DNA of 17,419 nt. It comes from Rodentolepis nana (lineage: Eukaryota; Platyhelminthes; Cestoda; Cyclophyllidea; Hymenolepididae). The stretch covers positions 1-17,419 of the forward strand of contig UZAE01000860.1 in NCBI GenBank assembly GCA_900617975.1. The letters are read 5' to 3'. This document shows positions 1 through 9,936 of the stretch, piece by piece (within the stretch, counting starts at the first letter, position 1; every line of letters starts with the position of its first letter). Under the pieces are notes generated by a model that had not been told where the DNA came from, did no database searches, and was given only the letters and a program-made list of their open reading frames with translations. The position numbers and the translations under genes are program-made.

Positions 1-133
1 CCCCCCCCCCCCACCACCAAGTAATAGGTCTTTCTTCTTCATGCGAACCACCAGAAATGAGCTTATCAACTAATGAATCAAAATGAGAATGTGAAGATAC
101 ATTATCCCAAATCTTCATAAATTGGCCTCACAG

Positions 134-425
134 ATGCCTCATATGTGCTACAGACACCTGCTTCCCTGCTCCATAATCTCACGTTCGTCAGCAGAAGTTG
201 CAGAAGGGAATACATTCGTGGAATGTTCAGTGGTATACAGAAAACTTTATCGAAGTCACCTACACTAATCTAATGGACTGTGTAGCGATTTCTACGCTAA
301 CATGGATAGTATATCGAAAATTGTAAATGGGTGCTGTTTTTAAGCAGCAATATCACAGAGAGCAGTTGAAATCGATGGTTTCGGGCTACGTTGTAAGACC
401 AGTTTGTGGATCTGAATCAGAAATA
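134..425 (+). pseudogene. Decayed third copy of the seven-cysteine secreted protein family
   Basis: No continuous frame exists, but pieces in order match the gene at 4010-4309. At 221-229 the codons read ECS, as in its first Cys block. At 252-278 nine codons run from E to D in register with EECIEITKD, with the third Cys lost. After a 1-base deletion, 281-340 reads a segment containing DFYAN and SISKIVNGCCF, against NFYKN and NISKIVNSCCM in the intact gene. A stop TAA at 341-343 follows. In the same frame the relic continues with A-V and D-G-F at the spacing of A-L and D-S-F, and after another shift TGT-GGA-TCT at 405-413 gives CGS. Just upstream, 134-220 is open from an ATG with a poorly hydrophobic leader that may be the ruined signal peptide. 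An insertion of about 13 bases separates the first two pieces. The matches are closer to the 4010 gene than to the 7049 gene. The multiple frameshifts, the stop and the missing cysteines make it non-functional. Confidence 0.82.
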
Positions 426-2510
426 GCGATCAAATCAATTGTTTAATGATTTTACCGGTAATACAAAGTGATAATTATTACGTTTATCTTTCATATTTTC
501 ATGCAGCTCTGCTAATTACTGGGCCTACTTTGAAATATACCACTTTCAGGTCGAAATGTTTGGTTCTAGCGGTTATGTACATGGTAACAGAGTGAGTGGC
601 TACTTGATAAACTTATTATTCCACTTTCCTATATCCGACTGGGAGATTTTTAAGCTTACAAGAAAGATCATAAGTAAAATATCCTTGTCTTTTAACAACA
701 AGTAGTGTTTTTGTTAAATTAGTTTATATAATTTTAAGCAAAGGTAAGTGCATTAATTTTTACTGTAGGCTGTTATATTATTTAGCTGATTCTATGATTC
801 AAACAAATCGAATGCCGGCCAACGTCTGGAAGAGCACTGTCTTCAATGTAACGAATGTGAAAGTCATACATGCTATTGCCGATTACCTTTCCTTAGAGCG
901 ATCTTCAAGTGATTGGATTTATTATAAATCACCACTTTTCTCATACTTACTATAGTGCATTTGATCGGTCGATGAATAATTCAGAGTCTCAATTATAAGA
1001 TTGATTTTTCCATGAGCTCTATATCTTAATTAACGATCTATTATCTATTCCGCCAAGATTTGGATTTCTTAACCACTATATTACTCAGCCACTGGCCTCG
1101 ATTTGCTTCCAAGTTTTGCAATAGCTTCCGAAGACTTTGTAAGGACATTGTCTTAGGAAACATTTTAAATTTATGAGACCTTAAACTAAAAATTTCTTGC
1201 TGATTATTTCTTAGAATTATAACGCACAATTTATGGGAACTAATTGATTTATTCCATGTATAAGTGAATGAAAATCTTTCTACTGTAGTGATTTAAGTAA
1301 CTATTTATTATGAACTTATTCATAATTTTTAACTTGTCCAAGTTTTAGTCACATCACTTTATGTCCAATCAGGTCATTATGATGGCCCATTCGCATCATT
1401 ATCAAAAATTTATCATCTTTGTAGGGCCACACGCCTTCCAAACTCATAAAATCTTTTTATAAAACTGCTTCTCACAACAATTTTTCCAACGGTTTTTCAG
1501 GTTACGTTTCATGTTTAATTTGAAGGCGCATTAAACTTAGTTTTCTTCATTTTCAAGTTTACTTAAAAAGACTCGTTGTTAATTTTTCTTATTAGCTCAC
1601 ATTTAATAACACTAGAATAATTCATATATTCTGGCAGTACCAATGCGTAACTTCATGTTTCAAATATTTTTCGGTATAAAAAGGCAGATCGAAAAAATTA
1701 TTTTTGACTTTTACGATATTTATCTCCAATTATTCCACTGTTTACCTATGTATTTGTTTATATTATTTGAGATTATATTGACATTTTTGCTAAATCTTCA
1801 GCTTTGGACATCTTGACTTGGCCATAAATTTTGCTAGATGATTTAAATAGGTGTATGATAAATAATAATAGCTCAATAAATGAGCCAGTTTTAATAAAAT
1901 TGGGGAAAAATATGAGAAAAAACTGATTAAATGGAAATTATAAATATGGGTTTCCATTCTAATGTGCTACGGTGCCGCCCTGCTCTAAGGAAACATGGGA
2001 GCTATTTTGTAGAGAAGCCTAGACTAACGCTCATTTTACTACCTTTGTAAGGTAACCAGATTAATGTGGACATTTAGAGTTCATTGTAGTAAAACGAAAA
2101 TTTTGCACTTCTAGTCCTATTGACCCATCTAAGCGCAGATAATGATAAATTATGCCAAGGAAATTCGATTAGATTGGGTATTAACAGAATAAAAGGTTGA
2201 TGACAAGTATTCTTCCTTAGGACTTCCATTATCGCCGTATCATATTTGAATGCTTCAAAACGTGATATTCATGATACTTTTCCCATATTCCTAAGGAGCA
2301 TAAGACTGCCAGCTGAACAAATCTGGATATCCAGTCATGTCAACGCGACAAATTTGCCTCTTCAATTAATCAAAAGCGGTTTGCCATTAAGGCGTACACC
2401 AGCTCCTTTTTTCCGCAAAACAGAGCTTGGCTACGTGATTTGAAAATCAAATTTAAGATTTAAATTTTGCAAAAAGATTAACAGTCTTCAAATTGCATTT
2501 ACTGACTGTC

Positions 2511-2512
<2 letters not shown>
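426..2512. other. AT-rich stretch with no gene seen
   Basis: Only short ORFs occur here (for example 1041-1229 minus and 2246-2443 plus), without signal peptide, domain, cysteine pattern or promoter-like context. I saw no tRNA, no copy of the local SINE-like family and no tandem repeat. Old unrecognised repeats remain possible. Confidence 0.5.

Positions 2513-2543
<31 letters not shown>
2513..2543. repeat. (AT)n microsatellite
   Basis: An uninterrupted run of alternating A and T, about 15 units long. It is a simple repeat, likely length-polymorphic, with no gene beside it. Confidence 0.95.
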
Positions 2544-2544
<1 letters not shown>

Positions 2545-2930
2545 CTTTGTAAGCGGCCTTGAAGTCATTGATTTTGTGGCTAAGTTGCCTTAAAGGTGTT
2601 CGTCGTATCTAATGCCAGACGAAGTAGAATTCCAATTGTCCATTAGTAGAAACCCTTGTAAGCAGAATAATATCATGTAAATAAAATCGATAAAGTGCGA
2701 TAGGCAATAATTTATCTAAATAAAATTAACCTGTTCCATGTCCTCTTTCATGAATAACGTAAACGAAGCTAATAAAATGGTGGGTAATTACCAGGAGTTG
2801 ATTGTCCATTACAATAACGACATTTTTGTGATTTTTTCCTTTGCTACTATCTTAGACATTCATGTTTAATTCAACGTCACTAGGCTCAAGCACAATATAG
2901 TTAATTAAGTATGTATTTAATACTAAACTA
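2544..2930. other. AT-rich stretch with no gene seen
   Basis: Lies between the (AT)n tract and the target-site duplication of the retroposon at 2945. No ORF, RNA gene or recognisable repeat was found. Confidence 0.5.
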
Positions 2931-2944
2931 TAGTTAGTTACATG

Positions 2945-3259
2945 GGGTGTGCGAAGACTTATCTCTACGTGGTGCACCCTGGGCAACGTATATTCATACG
3001 GCAAAAAAGTCTATTAACCGGCACTTGACTTCTGACTTCAAACTACCATGACTTCACTGTATGTCATAGTCGATCACTTCTTCAGTGCTCACCTTACCCT
3101 ACTCTCTATCATTGTGCCTGTCTCTTTTACATCTACAAATCACTCTTCGGTCCACCCTCTTAAATTTTTATTTGATGTTTCTCCCCTCTGTGAAGTTCGA
3201 AGTCAGCCAAGGGCTCATGATAACTATCAAAATGCCTGTCATTCGAAATAATAAATAAT
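2945..3259 (+). mobile_element. Full-length copy of a ~315-bp SINE-like retroposon
   Basis: This is the best-bounded member of a family repeated in this window. It begins GGGGTGTGCG, has a conserved head with ACGTGGTGCACCCTGGGCAACG near 2972-2993, a poorly conserved pyrimidine-rich middle, and a conserved 3' part containing GAAGTCAGCCAAGGGCTCATGA, and it ends in GAAATAATAAATAA. The element is flanked by a direct repeat, TAGTTAGTTACATG at 2931-2944 and TAGTTATTTACATG at 3260-3273, 13 of 14 identical. That is the signature of target-primed reverse transcription. It codes for no protein: the 67-aa frame across 3048-3251 is chance. A non-autonomous element moved by a LINE is the natural reading, but the source of the head is not recognised. 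Confidence 0.8.
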
Positions 3260-3273
3260 TAGTTATTTACATG

Positions 3274-3960
3274 TGATTTACCAACAGTGCTAAGTACTGA
3301 TGTTTTGCTGAATATTTTTCCAGTCTTTGATTCAGATCCTAGTCGTGGAGTAATGCTTTATTAATGGTTAATAATCTCGTTGTTGATATCACGAGATTGA
3401 TAAGCTTTCCGTGTTATTGGAGGTAAACAATACTGGTTATTTCTAACTTCCGGAGTATAATCATGCTTCATTCTTCAAAATGTAAGAAAAAGTTATTAAA
3501 AAGAAAAATATATAAGAGAGAATTTAATGAGCCACCAGTATTCAAAATCTATAAAATTTGATAAGAAACTGGTGACATTATAACTTAATTTATTTTTTAT
3601 GTGAAATTCGAAGGGGACAATATGGCGACATTTCCTATTCAAAAGGGGAGATACATCATTAATCCCCTCCCCTCCCATTTTGTTCAATTGTAAACATTTC
3701 TATAGAAACAAGTACACTCTAATTTTCTTTTCATTTCGATGCCACTTATAAGCAATTTTGTGCGTGCGATTGAAGGGCTGAATTAATTATTAAACGTCTT
3801 ACATGCGGACGCCTTTTAAGTTAGAGATAAATTTAAGGTAACGTGGCATTACATCTTGGACTAACTTATGGCAAAACAGTCTTCATACGTCTATTTGATG
3901 TCGAAAAACCGAAGTTCCTTTGATGTGATCAGTGATGAAGTCAGGTAAAGTGTAATCACC
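3274..3960. other. Upstream intergenic stretch, no gene seen
   Basis: Lies between the retroposon at 2945-3259 and the promoter of the gene at 4010. It contains a small perfect hairpin, AATCTCGT at 3373-3380 and ACGAGATT at 3391-3398, of unknown meaning. The 63-aa minus ORF at 3496-3687 has no family features. Confidence 0.45.
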
Positions 3961-3967
3961 TTAATCA

Positions 3968-3975
3968 TATAAATA
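3968..3975 (+). promoter_or_regulatory. TATA box of the secreted-protein gene
   Basis: TATAAATA, a good match to the core TATA consensus, ends 34 bases before the ATG at 4010. With the usual 25-31 base spacing, transcription would start around 3995-4003. The 5' leader would then be only about 10 bases, unless the ATG is reached in another way. Confidence 0.6.
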
Positions 3976-4009
3976 CACCGAATAGAGAGGCCGCGTACTT
4001 TTCTCATCC

Positions 4010-4309
4010 ATGAAAGCGTTCGTTATACTAACAACTCTATGCGGCTTGGTGCTTCTTTTCGGAAACGCGAGGTCACGAAAATTAAGTTTAGAACAGTTTG
4101 AGGCCTGTATCAAAGAATGCTCCAACCAATATGAGGAGTGCATAGAGATCACTAAAGACCTATGGCACAATTTCTATAAGAACAGAAAAAATATCTCCAA
4201 AATTGTCAACAGTTGTTGTATGAAAAATGAGAAGAAGGAGAACGCGCTTGCAACCGATAGTTTCGCCACTTGCACTAGGGTTAAATGTGGCTCCCAGCTC
4301 TATGGGTAA
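4010..4309 (+). CDS. Small secreted cysteine-rich protein, seven-Cys family, 99 aa
   Basis: The function is unknown. Residues 1-20 form a signal peptide: K2, a hydrophobic core VILTTLCGLVLLF, and a likely cut after GNA (residue 20) by the small-residue rule at -3 and -1, so the protein should be secreted. The mature chain of about 79 residues carries Cys at 33, 37, 44, 69, 70, 88 and 93, i.e. C-x3-C-x6-C-x24-CC-x17-C-x4-C. Between Cys44 and Cys69 is a charged segment likely to be helical, with D50, W52, F55, K57-N58 and I62. The C-terminal part has SFATC and CG and ends Leu-Tyr-Gly-stop. The chain aligns with the minus-strand protein at 7049-7363 with about 46% identity over 70 residues and no gap, and with the relic at 134-425. 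Seven cysteines leave one unpaired, so dimerisation through a disulfide is possible. The gene has one exon with a TATA box close upstream. The Kozak context is weak (T at -3), yet this is the only ATG giving a signal peptide. An effector, venom-like or immune peptide role cannot be chosen from sequence. Confidence 0.85.
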   Translation: MKAFVILTTLCGLVLLFGNARSRKLSLEQFEACIKECSNQYEECIEITKDLWHNFYKNRKNISKIVNSCCMKNEKKENALATDSFATCTRVKCGSQLYG

Positions 4310-4464
4310 TTGTTTCTTTTAATGCATTTTTTTCATGTTTATGCACCTTGAAAAAGCTTTAACATTTAACTTTAATTGTTATCCTCATAATATTCATACA
4401 ACATCTCCACTTTAATAATCCCAAGACCTAGAATGAAAAGACCAAATTGGTAAAATTGGGAGCA

Positions 4465-4470
4465 AATAAA
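4465..4470 (+). promoter_or_regulatory. Candidate polyadenylation signal (AATAAA)
   Basis: A canonical AATAAA hexamer 156 bases after the stop codon of the 4010-4309 gene, in AT-rich 3' flank. Such hexamers are common by chance in DNA this AT-rich, so support comes mainly from position. Confidence 0.4.
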
Positions 4471-5166
4471 AGAAACATTTCCCCATATTACTAATCAAAA
4501 ATAGTATTAAACGGCATTTTAATATACACATTTCTCAAATTAAATAAGTTAATAACCCGTCACTCAAATCTTCGTGTTAATAATATTTGGTTCGCACTGT
4601 AAAATTGGGCAAACTCCACGATATAGGTACATTAATAATAAGCTCGCCCCTTAAAAGAGCTATACATTAATGAGTGTAGTTTACGAATCTAAGTGTATTT
4701 AGATCGAAATACCCATCTGCTCATATGATTTCCAAGAGAGAAAATTGATTTTTTCATGTAGACAATCAGTTTTAACAGTTTTGATTTGTAATTGATATAT
4801 TTTTGGGTGACTTTCGTGTTCTTATTTCTCGATGAAATGCAATTTTAAATTCCATCTTGCTCTCCGAAAACTGCCGATGAACCGGAAAGCACCCTTCCAA
4901 TAGCAACATAAACTTTGAAGAATATTGTGCTATTGTGACGGTGTTAGCGGTGCCTAGCGCATTCAACTGTTTACTTTACATATGCCAGTGTTTTGTAATT
5001 GGCCAAGTGATTTCCATTACTGTGGCCAAAAGTTGCATCTGATTTTTAGCTTCATAATTAATTAATAATACCTCGTAAATCAATTAAATTTGAGCCGAAT
5101 AAGCAGGCAATACCTGCTAATAAAAAACTCAAGAATATGAAATACGCTTTAGTTTTATCAATGAAA
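4471..5166. other. AT-rich stretch with no gene seen
   Basis: 3' flank of the secreted-protein gene up to the next retroposon. The 64-aa minus ORF at 4772-4966 has no recognisable features. Confidence 0.5.
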
Positions 5167-5177
5167 TGTTAGAATTT

Positions 5178-5499
5178 ATTTATTTATTTATTTATTTCAA
5201 ATGGCAGGCGTTTTGATAGTTATCACTAACCCTTTAGCTGACTTCGGGCTTCATAGGAGGAAGGAACATCAAAGTAACTGAAAGTTGAGAAGTGGGGAAC
5301 AGAAAAGTGCTTCAAAAATGTAAAGGAGACAGGCACAAAGGTAGGAAAAAGGTAAGATGAGTATTGTAGAAGGGGTTAAATATGACATACAGTGGGGTGA
5401 TGGTAGTTTGAAGTCAGAAGTCAACTGCCAGGTAATAGACGTATGAGTATACGTTGCCCAGGGTGCACCACGTGGAGGTAAGTCTATCGCACACCCCTT
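5178..5499 (-). mobile_element. Full-length copy of the ~315-bp SINE-like retroposon, minus strand
   Basis: This is the reverse complement of the family described at 2945-3259. Its tail appears here as TTTATTTATTTATTTATTTC at 5178-5197, followed by AAATGGCAGGCG, then GCTGACTTCGGGCTTCATAG, a purine-rich middle, the CGTATGAGTATACGTTGCCC head block near 5439-5460 and the outer end CACACCCC at 5490-5497. Flanking repeats TGTTAGAATTT at 5167-5177 and TGTTAGAACTT at 5500-5510 match at 10 of 11 positions and look like a target-site duplication. The tail is a clean four-base tandem repeat, longer than in the 2945 copy, suggesting a relatively young insertion. It is non-coding. Confidence 0.8.
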
Positions 5500-5510
5500 T
5501 GTTAGAACTT

Positions 5511-6935
5511 AAACTCCCACATAATAGATTATTAACTACGAAGTATTTTCAAAGAGGAAAAATTTTAATTTTACAATTTTGTTCTATGCGTATTTTTTAT
5601 GAATATTTTAATTCAATTTACAGCTTCATAGATAAAAACTAGGAAGTGGACTTTATTTATGCCAAAAACCCCTAGATTTAAGGCTGGGTTGAAAAACGAG
5701 CGTATCAGCGCATTAATGAAGTAAACACACCAGCGAAACACGGAGTTACCCTGAACACTGGGTGCTATTTATTTTAGGTTCAACATTTTTAGTATAAACA
5801 ATTTCGAAATATTCGTCACTTGTTTTAAGAGATTTGTCTTAATAGAAGTTAATTAAATTACACAGTGTGATTGGATATGGCTTAAGACACTATTGTTCTT
5901 AACGATAGCCAAACAATTCATCAGGATTTTGTAATATTTAAACTTTTCATTTCTTAATTTCTTACCATTCAGGTGCAAAATCGTGAGAAAACACGAAGGA
6001 GCATTTTCAAAAGATGAAAAGGACAATATGGGCCACAAGTGAAAAATTTGCAACCTTTTGCCAAAATTCGCCTCTATAAACCACTACCAAAGCCATCCAA
6101 TAAATAGCCTTCAAATAAAAAGCCTACCTCGTTAGAAACCTCATTGAGAATTTCCTTTATGAAAAAAATCAACATCTAAGAAGATATTCGAAAAAAATAC
6201 TAGATAAGCTGGTGTTCAGTTGTATTGGTTTATAAATCGGTTTTGTAAAATTGGCGGGTTGAAAATTAGGGACTTCATTAATGATCACCGCCCTTCAGGT
6301 GCTCCTGTTCGTCTTTTGACAAGAATCCAGAATGCTTCTTTATCATTTGGCATCTAAAATAAACACCAAGCAGACTTAGACAGTAGAAGAATAGGGTATC
6401 AAATGAGAATCATAGGGTAATTAGTTTGAAATATATATTAATATTGGTTACTATCAAGCCGATATTACATGAGCTGTAAATAAAGATTTCCTTTTCAATT
6501 ATGTAAAATTTGTGAATTCTTGAAAGGCAAGAGGAGGACTACCATTATGGAAGATAACGAAAATCATGAGGAGAACTTATCAATCGAAAAGACTTCTAAT
6601 TATCTAAGAGAGCACCATATTTACCATACTCAATAAGATTTCTGTTTGGCCTAAGTCAACCTCGCAAAAGCGCTCATGTTATAGTCTTGAATATCCAAAT
6701 ATCGACGAGTGCAAAAAATAAATATGAGTGAAAATAAAAAGACGCATTTATCCACTAAGGATTCTTCTCAAGTTTAGGGGAACTGGCCTGCTTAATGAAG
6801 AATAACTACAAAGTGGGTATAAGTTTTTAAGCAATGGCCACTATCATAAATTAGAGTCAAAAGATACAATTGAAAAGGCATGGCTTAATGTAAGAAGAGA
6901 TTGAAATGAGAAAATCGTAAGTGATCACATAGTTT
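5511..6935. other. AT-rich stretch with no gene seen
   Basis: Intergenic DNA between the retroposon and the 3' end of the minus-strand secreted-protein gene. Short ORFs at 5454-5642 and 5853-6053 lack any family feature. No RNA gene or tandem repeat was seen. Confidence 0.5.
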
Positions 6936-6941
6936 TTTATT
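6936..6941 (-). promoter_or_regulatory. Candidate polyadenylation signal (AATAAA, minus strand)
   Basis: TTTATT on the plus strand reads AATAAA on the minus strand, about 108 bases past the stop of the 7049-7363 gene. The distance is plausible, and the evidence is positional only. Confidence 0.4.
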
Positions 6942-7048
6942 GACAGACAAATTACAAAATGTTAAGAGAGGAAACGGCCAAATTTAAGAGACAAACGTAA
7001 CAATTATAATAATAGTTATAAGATGGAGTATTTCGATGTTATCAAAAC

Positions 7049-7363
7049 TTACCCCCAAAGCGCCGCGCCACATCTGATTCGAACACAGGTTGCAAAACTA
7101 TTTTCCGCACTCGCGTCTGGTCTGTTTTCATTTCGCAAGCAACACTTTCTTAAGTGGCGTGCAATATCTTTCTTATTTTTCAGAAACTCCATCCACTTGT
7201 CCTTAACTTGATCATTACATTCGCCACCAATCTCAGAGCACTTCTTAACACAGGCTTTGAAGCTCTCGAATCGTGAAGTGCCTTGACTTGACACTGTGGT
7301 CAAATTGATCAAAAGAAATACGAAAACACCAACTGAGAGGTAAAGACATAGATTTTTACCCAT
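7049..7363 (-). CDS. Small secreted cysteine-rich protein, seven-Cys family, 104 aa
   Basis: Paralogue of the plus-strand protein at 4010-4309; function unknown. Residues 1-26 are a signal peptide with a long hydrophobic core (LCLYLSVGVFVFLLINL) and a likely cut after VSS, before Q27. The mature chain has Cys at 38, 42, 49, 74, 75, 93 and 98, in exactly the paralogue's spacing. Conserved positions outside cysteine include F35, A37, K40, S43, E48, D55, W57, F60, K62-N63, K65, I67, N78-E79, SFATC (89-93), R95, C98-G99, L102 and G104. It ends Leu-Trp-Gly-stop, where the paralogue ends Leu-Tyr-Gly-stop. The signal peptide does not resemble the paralogue's, so the mature part is what selection has kept. 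The ATG has a good context (A at -3, G at +4). The mature part is strongly basic through its centre. The gene is intronless and convergent with its paralogue, 2.7 kb away, with one retroposon between them. A secreted effector, toxin-like or regulatory peptide are all possible. Confidence 0.87.
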   Translation of the reverse strand: MGKNLCLYLSVGVFVFLLINLTTVSSQGTSRFESFKACVKKCSEIGGECNDQVKDKWMEFLKNKKDIARHLRKCCLRNENRPDASAENSFATCVRIRCGAALWG

Positions 7364-7399
7364 GATTTCTGAGAAATCGGAGTCTGCTTCAGTCAGTCT

Positions 7400-7407
7400 T
7401 TTAAATA
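7400..7407 (-). promoter_or_regulatory. Proximal TATA-like box of the minus-strand secreted-protein gene
   Basis: TATTTAAA on the minus strand, ending 36 bases before the ATG. Its position nearly matches the TATA box of the paralogue at 3968-3975 (34 bases), which supports it, although the sequence is a weaker match than the distal box at 7450-7457. Confidence 0.45.
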
Positions 7408-7449
7408 TTCAGGAATCTGTGCGCAATGATTTGTTTGCAATAAAAGTTG

Positions 7450-7457
7450 TTTATATA
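7450..7457 (-). promoter_or_regulatory. Distal TATA box of the minus-strand secreted-protein gene
   Basis: TATATAAA on the minus strand, 86 bases before the ATG and a stronger consensus match than the proximal box. If it is used, the 5' leader would be about 55 bases. Which box works cannot be decided from sequence. Confidence 0.4.
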
Positions 7458-9936
7458 GGCGTGAATAGTCAATGTGCGCACTGTGCTGTTTGGGCCGAAC
7501 TCCTCGTGAGGGTACTTTGAATTAAAGAACTGCATTGTTTTGTCTACTAATGACAGTCAATGGAAAATTCGATTTATTTTTTAGTCCAACATAACTCTTT
7601 ATTTGTATGAAATTACCTCATCTCTTAGGCCACTAATTTGAACTTGTTTCAAGTGTCAAAATTTTGGACAGCCTGATTTTTCATTGCAGTAAAGAGTGGT
7701 TCCCTTAATAGTTCAAGTTCATAATTAAATGTGGACGCAGATTGTCATGGAGCAAAGACAGTTTGAGTCTACGACAAAAATCGTGAATATCACGTCAAAG
7801 AAAAGTTAACTCTTGCTATTAGCTTAAGGATTTGACTGTTCAAGAATATTCTACGAGGCAGTATTCTTGAAAAAAACTTTTGTTTTAAAATTCCACACAT
7901 GCACAGTAACTACATGCCCCTATCAACACAAAGGACATTAGATAAACCAACTTTTGACAGGCAATTAGAATTTTTATTAAAAATAATTCGCTAATTAAAT
8001 TCTTGCAACATTTAATAATATCAGGAAAATTTTCATATCCTTTATTTCTAATTTAAGCCAAAATCTTACAAGTTAGTTATTTGAACATAAACCAATGGTG
8101 AAACTTTCTAAAAATTGTGATCTGTAGCCAATTGCTACACTAATAAGCCTTAGCTAATGCACTTTTATCTTCATTTTCAACTAATATAATTTTGATCATA
8201 TTTAGAGAAGTAAGGGGAAACTTAGGCCCAAAGTGAATTAACAATCGTCTGTAAAAAGAAAGAACAGTAAAGGATAATATTTTGAAATGAACCAAAAACT
8301 CTTCTTACAAAATTACTGAATTAGATTTAAGGCATTAAGAACTTCAAATTCATTTAATAAGGAACTACATTCGGAAACAGTCAATCAGATACTGTTTAAT
8401 TGACGAATTGGTCACAATCATCCACTTTGTCATCAGCTGTATTTGACTCGATTCGTGAAAATGTGATTGGATAAACTCGATTTGAATGTAACTCTTCTTT
8501 ATTTTAAAAAGCTACCATCCTATACAAACATCTTCAAACATCTCAAGCCAATAAAAAAACTCTTCCCGTTGCTATCAGAAGGCAAGCAGATGGCGCATTT
8601 TTCTACCTTCCCTTCAGTCTTGGGCACCAATTTCATTTTTGCCCTTCTAATTGAATTCAAGCTGTTAGATTCTGATGCGTTTATTTAAATCGTAAAATCA
8701 ATTTCCACGCTTCCCTTATCAGACTTGCATACGAAGGTTATAGTTTCGTAAAATGGCAAGTGATTAGTTAATAGAATTTACTATTTTCACCCCATCAACA
8801 ATTACTTGTATTTCGCGAGAATACTTACAAAGGACTGACCTCAATCTTGATAGGTTATCCACTAATATTTTATAAATACTCAAACAATTTATAAAAGACT
8901 ACTCAAACACTCGTCTTGGATTCCATAGTGCTAACATGATGAGCAACGTAGATTCTGCATCTACTAATTATTCGGACTTAATCAGTGTGGCCGACCATTC
9001 CACACACACAAGATGTACACAATCGGTCACCCAATTTTATTCACTGCCACATCACTATGACCATCAAGTAGGTATCTTTATCAATCTACAACGTCATCTT
9101 TAAAGAATGTATGAAATTTATTAGCAAAAAAGTTTTCTTATTTTTTTGTCAAAAATAAGCAATACCTCAATTTATTACTTGGTCTTTGTTTACAAATTAC
9201 TGGAAACCAAACGCAACCTAGTTTAGCACAAATAAATATTTTCAGTTGACTTTCCTGTTTATAACATTGCGCATTTCTACAAATATTTTAAGTAGTATTT
9301 GCGTCAGCGAAGGAGATATGTATAATGAAATACCGCAAAACTTAGTGACAAGTTTTTGTCTAATCGATATCACATCAGTCTGTGTAATTATAAGTAAAAC
9401 ATTTTAAGTGCATCAATTGATTTAAAAATCACTTCACTTGAACATAAACATAAGCGCGTCTAAGATACAATGTCTAGAGTAAGCACTAAGCCCCTAAAAT
9501 GGTGGTGGAAACCTTTAAGCCTCACTTTTGTTGACTAAAGCAAAAGGTTCTTAGCTTAGCCTGAGTTTTTGCACTAGTAACGCAAGCATAGGTTTAACTA
9601 AGTGTGTGATATGGTTAAAAATATACTTGGGCTAGTTAAATCGCAGTATTAATGATAGGTCTATGCGTAGAACGAATTCGTTGAATCTACTGGTGGATCT
9701 TTGACTAATACGAGTGGAGCATTGGATGTGATTAATTTGAATATTGGCATTTCAAACTCAATATATTTACTATATTCCCATTGGGTTGAACTATGTTCGA
9801 GAATAGATTAAACTTTCACTAAGGGACTTGGAGAATTGGACATTTTCGGAAATGGTTTCGTCCATATTCCAGATTAACCATTAATGAGAATAACAACTAC
9901 TGAATGCGAAGGCCTCACAAACTGCATTGTCTAAAA
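7458..9936. other. AT-rich stretch with no gene seen
   Basis: About 2.5 kb with no convincing coding region. The 73-aa plus ORF at 8467-8688 has no signal peptide, domain or paralogue here. Two nearby similar strings, around 8870-8886 and 8890-8908 (TTATAAA...ACTCAAACA), form a tiny imperfect direct duplication. Confidence 0.45.

Noticed and set aside
3048..3251. 67-aa plus-strand ORF
   Set aside because: It lies entirely inside the SINE-like retroposon and is not conserved in the other copies.
3961..4170. 69-aa minus-strand ORF over the secreted-protein gene
   Set aside because: It overlaps the TATA box and the start of the 4010-4309 gene in antisense, with no family features. The plus-strand reading has a paralogue and a signal peptide.
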